64,000 nt of DNA, taken from contig NZ_JAQFIN010000003.1 in the NCBI RefSeq assembly GCF_029504695.1, positions 124,001 through 188,000 of the forward strand, in the 5' to 3' direction. The DNA comes from Parabacteroides sp. PF5-6 (lineage in GTDB: Bacteria; Bacteroidota; Bacteroidia; Bacteroidales; Tannerellaceae). The notes under the pieces were generated by a model. It saw nothing but the letters and a program-made list of their open reading frames with translations, was not told the DNA's origin and did not search any database. Positions 42,708 to 52,003 of the stretch are shown here, in pieces. Numbering within the stretch: position 1 is the stretch's first letter; the number at the start of each line of letters is the position of its first letter. The translations under genes and the position numbers were made by a program.

Positions 42708-42715
42708 CAAATATA
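42708..42715 (-). promoter_or_regulatory. promoter TTG-N19-TATATTTG for the thioredoxin-fold gene
   Basis: Minus-strand TATATTTG with TTG 19 bp further upstream. The 5' leader would be about 135 nt. Confidence 0.65.
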
Positions 42716-42898
42716 AAGCAAATCTGCCAACTTTCAAGGTTTTATATACTTTTTCTATCACTTTCACAAGTTTTTCAATATGTTTTATTGCACCGTAAAG
42801 ACTGAAAAGAGTATGTTCTGCAGCACATTCTGCATTCCACCAAGTAGGGAACGGACTAAAAAGTCCCGAAGAAAGCCCTGCGAATAGGTAGATTTTAA

Positions 42899-42906
42899 TA
42901 CCTTTG
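42899..42906 (+). promoter_or_regulatory. -7 box TACCTTTG for serB
   Basis: TACCTTTG, 21 bp before the ATG at 42927. Confidence 0.6.
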
Positions 42907-42926
42907 CCCCTTTAATAGAATCAGAT

Positions 42927-44162
42927 ATGGAACGGAAAGACGAAGAGATTATACTTATTAATATTAATGGGACGGATCGTCCGGGAGTAACTGCCGCTTT
43001 AACTGAAATCCTGGCAAAAAACAATGCAGTCATATTAGACATCGGCCAGGCCGATATACACAATCACCTGTCGCTTGGCATCATGTTTCAAAGCTCCGAA
43101 GGTAATTCCGGAGATATCCTGAAAGAACTTCTTTTCAAGAGTTATGAATTAGATGTTCATATACGCTTCAACCCTATTTCAAAAGAGGAATATGGTAAAT
43201 GGGTCAACATGCAAGGTAAACATCGGTACATCATTACCATCCTGGGGCGGAAACTGACAGCGAAGCAGATCGCCGGAATCTCGGGCATTGTGGCCGAGCA
43301 AGGCATGAATATCGATGATATCAAACGCCTGACCGGACGAATCCCGTTGGATGAAAACGAACGGACGCCCAAAGCCAGTGTCGAATTCTCCGTCCGGGGC
43401 ACACCCCGAGATAAAGAGAAAATGAAAGCGGACTTTATGCGTCTGGCCGCCGAGCAGGAGATGGATGTCTCCTTTCAGGAAGAGAGTATGTTTCGCCGGA
43501 TGCGCCGCCTGATCTGCTTCGATATGGATTCGACACTGATCGATACGGAGGTGATCGACGAACTGGCCATCCGTGCCGGCGTGGGCGAACAGGTCAAAGC
43601 GATTACCGAATCGGCCATGCGGGGCGAGATCGACTTCAATGAGAGCTTCCGCCAACGATGTGCCTTGTTGAAAGGGTTGGATGTGTCTGTCATGCAGGAG
43701 ATTGCCGAGAGCCTTCCGATCACCGAAGGGGCCGACCGCTTGATGTCTGTCTTAAAAAGAGTAGGTTTCAAAATCGCCATCCTCTCCGGAGGATTTACCT
43801 ATTTCGGCAATTACCTGAAACAGAAGTTCGGTATCGATTATGTATATGCCAACGAATTGGAAGTGGAAGACGGCAAGCTCACCGGCAACTACGTCGGCGA
43901 TATCGTCGATGGCAAACGCAAGGCGGAATTGCTTCGTCTGATCGCCCAGGTGGAGAATGTGGATATTCGCCAGACCGTTGCCGTGGGCGACGGGGCAAAC
44001 GACCTGCCGATGATCAGTATCGCCGGATTGGGTATCGCTTTCCACGCCAAACCGAAAGTCAAAGCGACCGCGAAACAGTCGATCTCGACCATCGGACTCG
44101 ACGGCATCCTCTATTTCCTCGGCTATAAAGACTCGTACCTGGACGAACAAGGCGTTTTCTAA
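42927..44162 (+). CDS. serB: phosphoserine phosphatase with N-terminal ACT domains
   Basis: 411 residues. Residues 1-180 form two ACT domains (IILININGTDRPGVTAALTEIL; GKHRYIITILGRKLTAKQIAG). The C-terminal HAD domain has motif I CFDMDSTLIDTEVIDELA (nucleophile Asp), motif II ILSGGFTYFG (Ser), and motifs III/IV AVGDGANDLPMISIAGLG. It makes L-serine from O-phosphoserine as the last biosynthetic step. The ACT domains may allow feedback by serine. Followed 22 bp later by a Dabb gene, likely the same transcript. Confidence 0.95.
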   Translation: MERKDEEIILININGTDRPGVTAALTEILAKNNAVILDIGQADIHNHLSLGIMFQSSEGNSGDILKELLFKSYELDVHIRFNPISKEEYGKWVNMQGKHRYIITILGRKLTAKQIAGISGIVAEQGMNIDDIKRLTGRIPLDENERTPKASVEFSVRGTPRDKEKMKADFMRLAAEQEMDVSFQEESMFRRMRRLICFDMDSTLIDTEVIDELAIRAGVGEQVKAITESAMRGEIDFNESFRQRCALLKGLDVSVMQEIAESLPITEGADRLMSVLKRVGFKIAILSGGFTYFGNYLKQKFGIDYVYANELEVEDGKLTGNYVGDIVDGKRKAELLRLIAQVENVDIRQTVAVGDGANDLPMISIAGLGIAFHAKPKVKATAKQSISTIGLDGILYFLGYKDSYLDEQGVF

Positions 44163-44184
44163 TACAAATAAACTATACAAAACG

Positions 44185-44487
44185 ATGATCAAACATGTAG
44201 TGATGTTCAAACTCAAGGAGTTCGACACCTTAAACGAAAAGCAGGCGAAGATGCAGGAGATCAAAGAAAGGCTCGAAGCCTTGATCGATGTGATCGATTG
44301 CCTGAAAGCGATTCGCGTAGATTTCAATATCAATCCGGAAGAGAGCTGGGACCTGATCCTGACCACCGAACTGCCGACATTGGAAGACGTGAAGACGTAT
44401 GCCACGCACCCGGCGCATGTGGCGGTATCGAAAGAAGCAATCGCACCGGTCAAAGCCGACCGCGCCTGCGTGGATTTCGAATACTAA
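44185..44487 (+). CDS. Dabb (stress-responsive A/B barrel) domain protein
   Basis: 100 residues, MIKHVVMFKLKEFDTLNEKQ at the start and LPTLEDVKTYATHPAHVAV near the end, the typical Dabb ferredoxin-like dimeric barrel. In related small proteins the His of HVVMFK and the HPAHV motif are conserved. Function is unclear, suggested stress or small-molecule binding. Behind serB with a 22-bp gap and convergent with the MgtC gene. Confidence 0.88.
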   Translation: MIKHVVMFKLKEFDTLNEKQAKMQEIKERLEALIDVIDCLKAIRVDFNINPEESWDLILTTELPTLEDVKTYATHPAHVAVSKEAIAPVKADRACVDFEY

Positions 44488-44499
44488 GCGGGGAAAATA

Positions 44500-45204
44500 T
44501 CAGGCGAGCAAGCGGATCTGGGTGACATAACCCAGGCCATGAATCTCGGCGAACAACACACTGTAAGCAGACTTCGACTTGACATTCACCTTATAGGTGA
44601 TGACCGAAGTCTGCTTTTCGTAATCATTCTCGTACGAGAAGCTGACAATATACACATTCTTACTCTCCAGGATCTGGCGGATCCGCTTCAACTCGGGCGT
44701 CGAAGTATTGCAACTGATGGCCAGGATTTTATTCACCCCGTCGAGGAACATCCTTTTCTCCAAACGCTCCATCGAGAGCAAGACAAACAAGGTGGCTACA
44801 GTAGTCACCCCGGCGGCCACGAACATACCCGCTCCCGCCGCCAAGCCGATCACGGCAACCACCCAGATACAGGCGGCCGTAGTCAAGCCCTGGATACTTC
44901 CCCGGTTCTGGATGATCGCTCCAGCACCCAAGAAACCAATACCGGTCAGTACCTGCGCGGCAATCCGGCCCGGATCGCCATTCAGAAAATCGGGATAGGT
45001 CTGCGGGATCCAGATCGAGATCAACATGGCTGCCGTAGAGCCCACACAAATCAAGGTGAAGGTGCGCATCCCGGCATCGCGCCGACGCATCTGACGCTCC
45101 ACACCGATAAGCCCTCCCAAGACAAAGCTGATGACCAACCGGAGAACGACCGTGCCGGTCGTTACCGTGGTCGAATCCAATAGGGTTCTGATTTCTTCTA
45201 TCAT
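44500..45204 (-). CDS. MgtC/SapB-family membrane protein
   Basis: 234 residues. The N-terminal MgtC domain has five membrane helices: LRLVISFVLGGLIGVERQ (conserved GxxxGxER), GMRTFTLICVGSTAAML (RT.L), AAQVLTGIGFLGAGAI (the GxGFLGAG motif) and ATACIWVVAVIGLAAGAG. A C-terminal ACT-like cytoplasmic domain of about 80 residues follows. MgtC proteins are linked to Mg2+ limitation and membrane-potential control; SapB transport activity is not shown. Confidence 0.92.
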   Translation of the reverse strand: MIEEIRTLLDSTTVTTGTVVLRLVISFVLGGLIGVERQMRRRDAGMRTFTLICVGSTAAMLISIWIPQTYPDFLNGDPGRIAAQVLTGIGFLGAGAIIQNRGSIQGLTTAACIWVVAVIGLAAGAGMFVAAGVTTVATLFVLLSMERLEKRMFLDGVNKILAISCNTSTPELKRIRQILESKNVYIVSFSYENDYEKQTSVITYKVNVKSKSAYSVLFAEIHGLGYVTQIRLLA

Positions 45205-45229
45205 AGGATATCTGTTTTTCTATTGATAA

Positions 45230-46159
45230 TCAAAAGAATAAATCTTCATTCACCGTGTAAACCATCAGTTCATGCGCCAGCATCGCCTTGCCTTCTTTAC
45301 TCAGGCCCGACTTCTTGCTGTCCCACCGGCCATACGCCTGCATAATGGATTTGAGCGACGGCACCTCTATCGGCGGATGCATGCCGTTCTTGCTATGGAA
45401 CGTACCGTCGCGATAGAAAACCGCGTGCATAATCAAGCCGTTATCATCGATAAAAGCCAAGAGGGAGTTGTTCGGAAAAGTCTTATCTTTCAAGTCTTTG
45501 AAACGACAAGGATAGATGGTATTGACCGTCAGGAAACGATCGAAAAAAGCATTCAACTCGCGCATCTCTTCGAAGTTCGAATTGCGTGTGATGATCGGAG
45601 CGGTACAAATCTGATGAGTTTCGAACAAGGCTTCCAGGGCATAGAAGATACACGTCTGACAGTTATTGAATAACAGGGGCGCATCGTCGGCTTTCATACG
45701 CGACATCGAGTCGGTCAACGCCGCAATAGCCGCATCATCCAGGCCTTCGATAACGGCTGTGAAGCGATGAAAAGGGGGAATTTGGCTTTCCACCTCCAGG
45801 GCTTCGCGTTTCTTCTTGGCTTCGTAATCAAAGGTGTGCGTGCGAAACTGCGCCGGCCTGACGCGGTAGGTCAAGGTGTCACTTCCCCAGATGGCTTGGT
45901 AGATATGGTTTTCATAACGGTTCTCATAGTTTTCCACCGGACGTATCGTATCCAGATGGTTCACCAGCGAGTCACGGTACACGCCGTTCCCAAACGACTG
46001 AACGCCGTAGCGGAGTATATCTTTGTCGGTATTTATCCGCATCTCTCTATTGATAACCGCTATTTCTATCCGGGGGAAAGGCTCTTGGGATAACCCCTTA
46101 TGGGGTAATACGAAAAGGCTGCATAACAGGCAGGTGATAAGTCGGAAGCGGAATTTCAT
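45230..46159 (-). CDS. exported protein, possibly NlpC/P60-like (unassigned)
   Basis: 309 residues with a signal peptide (ITCLLCSLFVLPHKGLS). I cannot name a family. FNNCQTCIFYALEALFE with a Cys at a helix start, followed by DNGLIMHAVFYRDGTFHSKNG, resembles the Cys, His and Asn/Asp placement of papain-fold peptidases, but the match is weak. Upstream beta-rich residues (RIEIAVINREMRI, DTLTYRVRPAQFRTHT) may form a binding domain. Its own promoter may be near 46180 (TATATTTA), not fully consensus. Confidence 0.5.
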   Translation of the reverse strand: MKFRFRLITCLLCSLFVLPHKGLSQEPFPRIEIAVINREMRINTDKDILRYGVQSFGNGVYRDSLVNHLDTIRPVENYENRYENHIYQAIWGSDTLTYRVRPAQFRTHTFDYEAKKKREALEVESQIPPFHRFTAVIEGLDDAAIAALTDSMSRMKADDAPLLFNNCQTCIFYALEALFETHQICTAPIITRNSNFEEMRELNAFFDRFLTVNTIYPCRFKDLKDKTFPNNSLLAFIDDNGLIMHAVFYRDGTFHSKNGMHPPIEVPSLKSIMQAYGRWDSKKSGLSKEGKAMLAHELMVYTVNEDLFF

Positions 46160-46221
46160 ACGATTGGATCTATCTATTTGAGGGTAAATATAGGCTATTT
46201 TTATTTAAACATAAAATGGCG

Positions 46222-46229
46222 TATCTTTG
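46222..46229 (+). promoter_or_regulatory. -7 box TATCTTTG for xth
   Basis: TATCTTTG, 26 bp before ATG 46255. It rules out the in-frame ATG at 46216, which precedes the expected transcription start. Confidence 0.65.
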
Positions 46230-46254
46230 TTCTTTATGTAAAACAGATTGCAAG

Positions 46255-47013
46255 ATGAAGATTATTACATACAACGTAAACGGATTGCGTGCCGCCATAG
46301 GCAAAGGTTTCTTGAATTGGCTGGAAGAAGAGCAGCCGGATGTCGTTTGTTTGCAGGAGATTAAGCTGCAACCCGACCAGTTCCCCAAAGAAGAATTCGA
46401 TGCCAGAGGCTATCATACGTATATCTTTTGCGCGGAGAAGAAAGGGTATAGCGGAGTGGCGATCCTGACGCGAAAAGAACCCGACCATGTGGAATATGGG
46501 ATGGGCATCGAGAAGTACGACCGGGAAGGACGCTTTATCCGAGCCGACTTCGGTGAACTTTCCGTGGTGAGCGTCTATCACCCGTCGGGCACAAGCGGCG
46601 AAGAGCGGCAAGCGTTTAAGATGCAATGGCTGTCGGATTTCCAAGACTATGTGCAGGAGTTAGAAAAGACACGCAAGCAACTGGTCTTGTGTGGCGACTA
46701 CAATATCGCCCATGAGAAGATCGATATCCACGATCCCGTGCGCAACGCCAAGAACAGCGGTTTCCTTCCCGAAGAACGCGAATGGCTAACCGGCTTTCTG
46801 GCAGCAGGTTATACGGATACTTTCCGTGTATTGAACCCGGACAAACAAGAATACACCTGGTGGAGCTACCGCTTCAATGCCCGTAAGAATAACAAAGGCT
46901 GGCGCATCGACTACAATATAGTGACCGCCCCGCTCGTTCCCCTGCTCAAAGAAGCTTATATCCTGTCACAAGCGGAACATTCGGATCATTGTCCGTTGGT
47001 GTTGATTTTATGA
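46255..47013 (+). CDS. xth: exodeoxyribonuclease III (AP endonuclease)
   Basis: 252 residues from ATG 46255 (MKIITYNVNGLRAA). Exo-endo-phos blocks are complete: YNVNGLRA (Asn), VVCLQEIKL (catalytic Glu), LCGDYNIAHEKIDI (Asp, Asn), FRVLNPDKQEYTWWSYR, WRIDYNIVT and AEHSDHCPLVLIL (catalytic Asp-His). It nicks DNA 5' to abasic sites and trims 3' ends in base-excision repair. The next gene is convergent, 17 bp away. Confidence 0.95.
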   Translation: MKIITYNVNGLRAAIGKGFLNWLEEEQPDVVCLQEIKLQPDQFPKEEFDARGYHTYIFCAEKKGYSGVAILTRKEPDHVEYGMGIEKYDREGRFIRADFGELSVVSVYHPSGTSGEERQAFKMQWLSDFQDYVQELEKTRKQLVLCGDYNIAHEKIDIHDPVRNAKNSGFLPEEREWLTGFLAAGYTDTFRVLNPDKQEYTWWSYRFNARKNNKGWRIDYNIVTAPLVPLLKEAYILSQAEHSDHCPLVLIL

Positions 47014-47030
47014 CCGGTGTGTCGGTACTC

Positions 47031-47246
47031 TTATAAGAAATCGCTTAGCTCTTCCGGGATCACACCCGTTTCAAGCGCTTCGATCATATAATCAATATAA
47101 TCTTCCCAATTCTCAGCGATCGGACAAAAAACCGCTCCTTTGGCTTGGTTTGACACTTCTAACGAACCATCTTCCTCTTTGATCAGATACTTCCCTTTAA
47201 AGGTCCCGGGATAAGTAGACAGCAGTTCTAAAATTTCATTTTCCAT
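47031..47246 (-). CDS. small protein of unknown function, 71 aa
   Basis: 71 residues from the ATG at 47246 (MENEILELLSTYPG). Acidic, with LIKEEDGSLEVSNQ and YIDYMIEALETGVIPEELSDFL; no signal peptide or membrane helix. I do not recognise the family. Its promoter box TATCTTTG at 47354 leaves a leader of about 105 nt. It could be a small immunity or adaptor protein, but there is no support for this beyond size. Confidence 0.6.
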   Translation of the reverse strand: MENEILELLSTYPGTFKGKYLIKEEDGSLEVSNQAKGAVFCPIAENWEDYIDYMIEALETGVIPEELSDFL

Positions 47247-47353
47247 ACTCTTTTTATTGAAGTAATTTATTGATTCCATCATTCTTCCGCATCGTCCGTA
47301 ACTCATCTTCTGAGCTATGAGTCCGACGATGCGTTTTCTTCTGCAAACATACG

Positions 47354-47361
47354 CAAAGATA
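47354..47361 (-). promoter_or_regulatory. -7 box TATCTTTG for the 71-aa gene
   Basis: Minus-strand TATCTTTG, 108 bp before the ATG at 47246. Confidence 0.55.
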
Positions 47362-47522
47362 CATTAATTCCCATTGTTTATTAAACAAAATAGGAATCCC
47401 GGATGTTTCAACTATAGAACGACGAGTTTTTCATCTAAAAAAAGAAGAATATGTTAAGTATCGTTTTGAGTTTATTATTATTCACATCAAACAGTGAGAT
47501 ATCAAATAAAAATCAAGAAGTT

Positions 47523-48098
47523 ATGAAATTTGAATTAATTAAATTGCCGTATGCGGCCGATGCACTTGAGCCGGTTATCAGTAAACAAACCATAGCGTTC
47601 CATCACGGGAAACACCTTTTAGCTTATGTCAATAAGCTGAACGAGTTGATCCAGGGAACTCCATTTGAGAACGCTTCGTTGATCGATATCGTAAAAGGTT
47701 CGGATGGTCCGACCTTCAACAATGCCGGACAGGTATTGAATCACGAATTGTATTTCACCCAATTCACGCCCAATGGCGGAGGTCAACCGGAAGGTCAGCT
47801 CGCAGAAGCGATCAATAACGAATGGGGTTCTTTTGAGAATTTCAAAAAAGCGTTTGAAGAAGCAGGCGTAGGTCTGTTTGGTTCCGGTTGGGTATGGCTG
47901 GCGAAAGACAAAACAGGGAAACTGCAGATTACCAAAGAACAGAATGCCGGTAACCCGGTAACCAAAGACCTGGTTCCGATTCTTGGGTTCGATGTTTGGG
48001 AACATTCCTATTACCTGGATTATCAGAATCGCCGGGCTGATCACTTAAAGGATCTTTGGAAAATAGTCGATTGGAACGTCGTAAATAAAAGATATTAA
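47523..48098 (+). CDS. sodB: Fe/Mn superoxide dismutase
   Basis: 191 residues from the ATG at 47523 (MKFELIKLPYAADALEP), matching Fe-SOD length. Metal ligands are visible: His in TIAFHHGKHLLAYVNKL, His in GQVLNHELYF, Asp and His in DVWEHSYYLDY. GGGQPEG and GSGWVWL are typical. It detoxifies superoxide in the cytoplasm, needed by an anaerobe exposed to oxygen. An in-frame ATG at 47451 would add a hydrophobic segment (LSIVLSLLLFTSN) and could make an exported isoform; see findings. A 21-bp repeat array starts 16 bp after the stop. Confidence 0.95.
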   Translation: MKFELIKLPYAADALEPVISKQTIAFHHGKHLLAYVNKLNELIQGTPFENASLIDIVKGSDGPTFNNAGQVLNHELYFTQFTPNGGGQPEGQLAEAINNEWGSFENFKKAFEEAGVGLFGSGWVWLAKDKTGKLQITKEQNAGNPVTKDLVPILGFDVWEHSYYLDYQNRRADHLKDLWKIVDWNVVNKRY

Positions 48099-48113
48099 AT
48101 AACAGCTCCCCAG

Positions 48114-48220
48114 AAAAGGCTGGCAGCCCTTTCCGAAAAGCCGCCGGAGTTTTGAAAAAAGCCGGCAGCCTTTTCTAAAAGGCCGCCGGCCTTTTTCAAA
48201 AAGCTGCCGGCCTTTTTTTT
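48114..48220. repeat. tandem array, five ~21-bp palindromic units (GCCGCCGG family)
   Basis: The units are centred on GGCTGGCAGCC, GCCGCCGGAG, GCCGGCAGCC, GGCCGCCGGCC and GCTGCCGGCC, each flanked by AAAA and TTTT. It is the same 21-bp family as 2633-2737, but the members here are more fully palindromic and could act as hairpins downstream of sodB. Confidence 0.85.
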
Positions 48221-48303
48221 CCTACACGTATGTTCGCGCTGAAGCCACGGCTGAAGGCAGTTTTCTCCTAACCTGATAAGGGGTATTTTAGGCATTAAAG
48301 GTC

Positions 48304-48352
48304 AAAAAAAAGACAAGCCCGGAAAGAAATCTTTCCGGGCTTGTCTTTTATC
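48304..48352. terminator. strong bidirectional terminator between sodB and rho
   Basis: AAAAGACAAGCCCGGAAAGA pairs with TCTTTCCGGGCTTGTCTTTT around a 2-base loop, a nearly perfect 20-bp stem with A and T runs on both sides. It serves rho on the minus strand. Confidence 0.9.
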
Positions 48353-48367
48353 TTTTCAATAAGGGGT

Positions 48368-50470
48368 TTAGCCATTCATCGAAGCCAGAAACTCCATATT
48401 GTCACTCGTATTTTCCATGTGTTTCTTGACAAACTCCATCGCTTCGATCGAATTCATATCCGACAGGTATTTACGCAGGATCCACATCCGGTTAACCGTA
48501 GCACCATCCTGAAGCAGATCGTCGCGACGGGTACTGGAGGCAATAATATCGACAGCCGGGTAAATACGTTTGTTCGATAACTTCCGATCCAACTGAAGCT
48601 CCATATTACCGGTACCTTTAAATTCTTCGAAGATCACATCGTCCATCTTTGATCCGGTCTCTGTCAAAGCTGTCGCCAGGATAGTCAAGCTACCTCCGTT
48701 TTCGATATTACGGGCCGCTCCAAAGAAACGTTTGGGTTTCTGCAAGGCATTCGCATCCACCCCACCGGAGAGCACCTTGCCCGATGCCGGTTGTACCGTA
48801 TTGTATGCACGGGCCAGACGGGTGATTGAATCCAACAGGATCACTACGTCATGACCACATTCTACCATACGTTTGGCTTTATTCAAGACGATCTCAGCGA
48901 TTTTCACATGACGTTCTGCCGGTTCGTCGAAGGTAGAAGCAATCACCTCCGCATCCACGCTGCGTGCCATATCGGTCACCTCTTCCGGGCGCTCATCGAT
49001 CAACAGGATGATCATATAGACTTCCGGATGATTGGCTGCAATGGCATTGGCGATATCTTTCAGCAGCATAGTCTTACCGGTTTTCGGTTGCGCCACAATC
49101 AGTCCACGTTGTCCTTTCCCGATCGGCGAGAATAAATCGACCACACGAACAGCAGTCTTGTCATATACTTTCGGAGCACGGCGTGCCGTCAGCATAAATT
49201 TTTCATCGGGGAAAAGCGGTGTCAGGTGATCAAACGGTACACGGTCGCGTACTTCTTCCGGCGTACGTCCGTTAATCCGGTCGACCTTTACCAGCGGGAA
49301 GTACTTCTCTCCTTCTTTCGGCGGACGAATAGCTCCTTCCACCACGTCTCCCGTGCGAAGTCCAAACAGTTTGATCTGTGATTGGGAAACATAAATATCA
49401 TCAGGAGAAGTCAGATAATTATAGTCTGAAGAACGTAAGAAGCCGTAACCGTCCTGCATCATTTCCAAAACGCCGGTACCGATCAGGATGCCATCAAACT
49501 CGTAGGGTTTCTCCTGTGGCTGATTTGCATGCGTATTATTCTTCTGATTGTTCGGATGATTGGGTTGTTTGTTTATTTTGTTTGAAGGGGCTTGCGGTGT
49601 GGCAACTTCTTTTTCTTCCTGACGTTTAGGTTCTGCTTTGGGTTGCGAAGAGGAGAACGGGAATATCTGATCGAGAACAGATTTGGCATCCGGATGACGG
49701 AAGACAACCCGTTTGGGTTCTGTTTCTTCCGGTGTCGCTTCAGCATTTGTATCCACAGTGTTAGCGGCAGGTAATTCAGTCTGCTCTTTCTCCACTTTTT
49801 CCGCAGGCAAAATTTCTTCTTTCGGAGCAGCAGGCAAAGCTTCCTCTTTCTTCTTAACAACAGGAGGTAAAGCTTTTTCTTCAGCAACAGGTTCCTGTTT
49901 TTTAGGAAGAATCACTTTCTTTACGGTTGCAACCGGTTCTTCTTTTACCACAGGAGGAGTAGCCGTATCCGTATCCGCTTTCGTAACTACCGGTTGTTCA
50001 TTGGTGCCGGTCGGAGCGATTGCCGCGATTACTTTTTCCTTTTTATCGATACGTACCCTCTTCTTCTTTTCAGGTTTAGCGGCTGCCTTTTCGTTCGATT
50101 CAGCCTCTACCACTTCCGGTGTAGCTTTTGGGGCAGGAGTTTTAGCCTTTGCCTTTTCTGCCGGAGCCTTTTCTTTCGGCTCTTTCGTTGCATCTTTGGC
50201 TTTTGTTTCTGATTTAGTTGATTTCTTAGTGCTGGATGCTACGGACTTTGCCGCTTTTTGCTTGGCACGACTTTCAGCAATTTTCGCTTCTTTTTCTTTT
50301 TCCTTTTCGACCTGGATACCAGCTAAAGATATAGCCTGTTCGTCAAGGATACGATAGATCAACTCTTCCTTTTTGAAACTACTGACTTTTTTTATTCCTA
50401 ACTCATTGGCAATATCCTGGAGTTCGGATAAAAGTTTTTCATTTAGTTCTAAAATGTTGTATTTCTGCAT
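48368..50470 (-). CDS. rho: transcription termination factor Rho with ~270-residue disordered insert
   Basis: 700 residues versus about 420 in E. coli. Residues 1-50 form the Rho_N SAP-like domain ([19 protein letters not shown]). Residues about 55-330 are a Lys/Glu/Pro/Ala-rich stretch without hydrophobic core, clearly disordered. The RNA-binding CSD follows ([33 protein letters not shown]), then the ATPase: P-loop [15 protein letters not shown], Walker [17 protein letters not shown], and [18 protein letters not shown]. It is a hexameric RNA helicase that ends transcription. In B. thetaiotaomicron Rho a similar insert drives condensate formation (established). Confidence 0.97.
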   Translation of the reverse strand: MQKYNILELNEKLLSELQDIANELGIKKVSSFKKEELIYRILDEQAISLAGIQVEKEKEKEAKIAESRAKQKAAKSVASSTKKSTKSETKAKDATKEPKEKAPAEKAKAKTPAPKATPEVVEAESNEKAAAKPEKKKRVRIDKKEKVIAAIAPTGTNEQPVVTKADTDTATPPVVKEEPVATVKKVILPKKQEPVAEEKALPPVVKKKEEALPAAPKEEILPAEKVEKEQTELPAANTVDTNAEATPEETEPKRVVFRHPDAKSVLDQIFPFSSSQPKAEPKRQEEKEVATPQAPSNKINKQPNHPNNQKNNTHANQPQEKPYEFDGILIGTGVLEMMQDGYGFLRSSDYNYLTSPDDIYVSQSQIKLFGLRTGDVVEGAIRPPKEGEKYFPLVKVDRINGRTPEEVRDRVPFDHLTPLFPDEKFMLTARRAPKVYDKTAVRVVDLFSPIGKGQRGLIVAQPKTGKTMLLKDIANAIAANHPEVYMIILLIDERPEEVTDMARSVDAEVIASTFDEPAERHVKIAEIVLNKAKRMVECGHDVVILLDSITRLARAYNTVQPASGKVLSGGVDANALQKPKRFFGAARNIENGGSLTILATALTETGSKMDDVIFEEFKGTGNMELQLDRKLSNKRIYPAVDIIASSTRRDDLLQDGATVNRMWILRKYLSDMNSIEAMEFVKKHMENTSDNMEFLASMNG

Positions 50471-50642
50471 AATGCGAGGTTAATAATATGTAATGGTAAG
50501 ACGCACGTATATCGATAGACGATAGTCAAACGCGCGTAATTATTTTGTTAATTAATGCTTGTGTAAAAAACTTTTTATTGAATAAACCGGAATGTTTGAC
50601 TAATTTGACTCATTAGCAACATATCTGCGGAGAAAATCTGTG

Positions 50643-50650
50643 CAAATGTA
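50643..50650 (-). promoter_or_regulatory. -7 box TACATTTG for rho
   Basis: Minus-strand TACATTTG, about 173 bp before the rho ATG at 50470, giving a long leader. In E. coli rho is autoregulated through its leader; the length here would allow it. The 50471-50642 leader holds no gene. Confidence 0.5.
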
Positions 50651-50664
50651 TAAACTTTTTTAAA

Positions 50665-51996
50665 CTAAAGCGGCTTTTGTCCCATTTTTTTTAGGCTAAG
50701 CACCTCTTTTGTCGTCTTTTCAATGCGGAAACGATTATCCGTTCGTTCCCCGACCAACCAAATGATATCTTTTCCGCTACACAAAAGCCAGGCATTCTCC
50801 TTTTCTATGCGACTGTATTTATGATCAGAGAAATAATCACTCAGTTTCTTTTTCCCGGTCATGCCGAAAGGGATAAACCAATCTCCTTCTTTCCAACGAC
50901 GCAAGGTCAGGGGAAAACGAAGCTTAGCCAGATCAAAATATGCGATATCTCGATCTTTCTCTATACTAAAACCATCCGACAGGGTGAATTGTTCACACGC
51001 AAACTCAACGGGTAGATGATAAAAATCAGCTATACTCTCCACGGTATAAGAAGACTCGTCATTCTTTTCTTCCCGATTTGAAAGCAAAAGACAATCCCGA
51101 TCCTTAATCAATCGGTAATGGGGAGAATAAAAGATCTTCCCGGATTCTTTAGATAGAGACTGATAGACCTCATGGGAGACAATTCGGCTGAAGCCATAGC
51201 GCTTCAGGATCTCGTATAAAACCGTTTCGGGAGCAGGCAACGCCAGCAATCCGGAAATAGAAACACGTTTATCCTCAGAAAGCAACTGCTTAGTCGCTTC
51301 TTCGATAAAATGGATATAGATCGCTTCCGCATCGGAAAGATTTTCGGCCGTCCGGGCAATCGTTTGCCTTACCGCCGGATTAAGTTCTTCCATCAGGGGA
51401 AGTATCCGCAAACGGATAAAGTTCCGGGTATAAATATCGGATAGATTCGTCGAGTCGGTCATATACGCATAGCCTTGCTCTTCAAGCCAACGCTCGATCT
51501 CTTCCCGCCCTACCGCCAATAAGGGGCGAACGACCGTGCCGTTCTTTGGCCGGATACCCGACAGACCGCGTATGCCCGTTCCGCGCATCAGATTCATCAA
51601 TAGCGTTTCCACACTATCATCCTGATGGTGAGCTACCGCGATCGCCTGCGCATTGAACGCTTTGCGCTTTTCTTCAAACCAGCCATACCGCAACTGGCGG
51701 GCAGCCATTTCGATCGAAAGATGATTCGCTTCGGCAAAACGGGTTGTGTCAAAATCTGTGGAATAATAAGGAACCCCCAGTTGCAAGGCTAAGTCCCGGG
51801 AAAAACGTTCATCCCGATCAGACTCCTCGCCCCGAAGATGAAAATTGCAATGAAGGGCTATACATTTATAACCTAAACGTACAAGAAGAACCAACAGAGC
51901 AACGGAGTCGGCTCCCCCGCTCAATCCAACCACCACCGGAGAGCGTTCCGGCAATAAGTTGTATTGATGAATATATGTACGTATCGTCTCAAACAT
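50665..51996 (-). CDS. tilS: tRNA(Ile)-lysidine synthetase
   Basis: 443 residues. The PP-loop SGGADSVALLVLL is near residue 26. Further blocks are HCNFHLRGEESDRDERF, VAHHQDDSVETLLMNLMRGTG, and in the C-terminal domain RRWKEGDWFIPFGMTGKKKLSDYF. It changes C34 of the CAU-anticodon isoleucine tRNA to lysidine with ATP and lysine, and is essential for AUA decoding. The promoter lies only a few bases upstream of the ATG, so the mRNA may have almost no leader. Confidence 0.96.
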   Translation of the reverse strand: MFETIRTYIHQYNLLPERSPVVVGLSGGADSVALLVLLVRLGYKCIALHCNFHLRGEESDRDERFSRDLALQLGVPYYSTDFDTTRFAEANHLSIEMAARQLRYGWFEEKRKAFNAQAIAVAHHQDDSVETLLMNLMRGTGIRGLSGIRPKNGTVVRPLLAVGREEIERWLEEQGYAYMTDSTNLSDIYTRNFIRLRILPLMEELNPAVRQTIARTAENLSDAEAIYIHFIEEATKQLLSEDKRVSISGLLALPAPETVLYEILKRYGFSRIVSHEVYQSLSKESGKIFYSPHYRLIKDRDCLLLSNREEKNDESSYTVESIADFYHLPVEFACEQFTLSDGFSIEKDRDIAYFDLAKLRFPLTLRRWKEGDWFIPFGMTGKKKLSDYFSDHKYSRIEKENAWLLCSGKDIIWLVGERTDNRFRIEKTTKEVLSLKKMGQKPL

Positions 51997-52003
51997 ACTT
52001 ATA

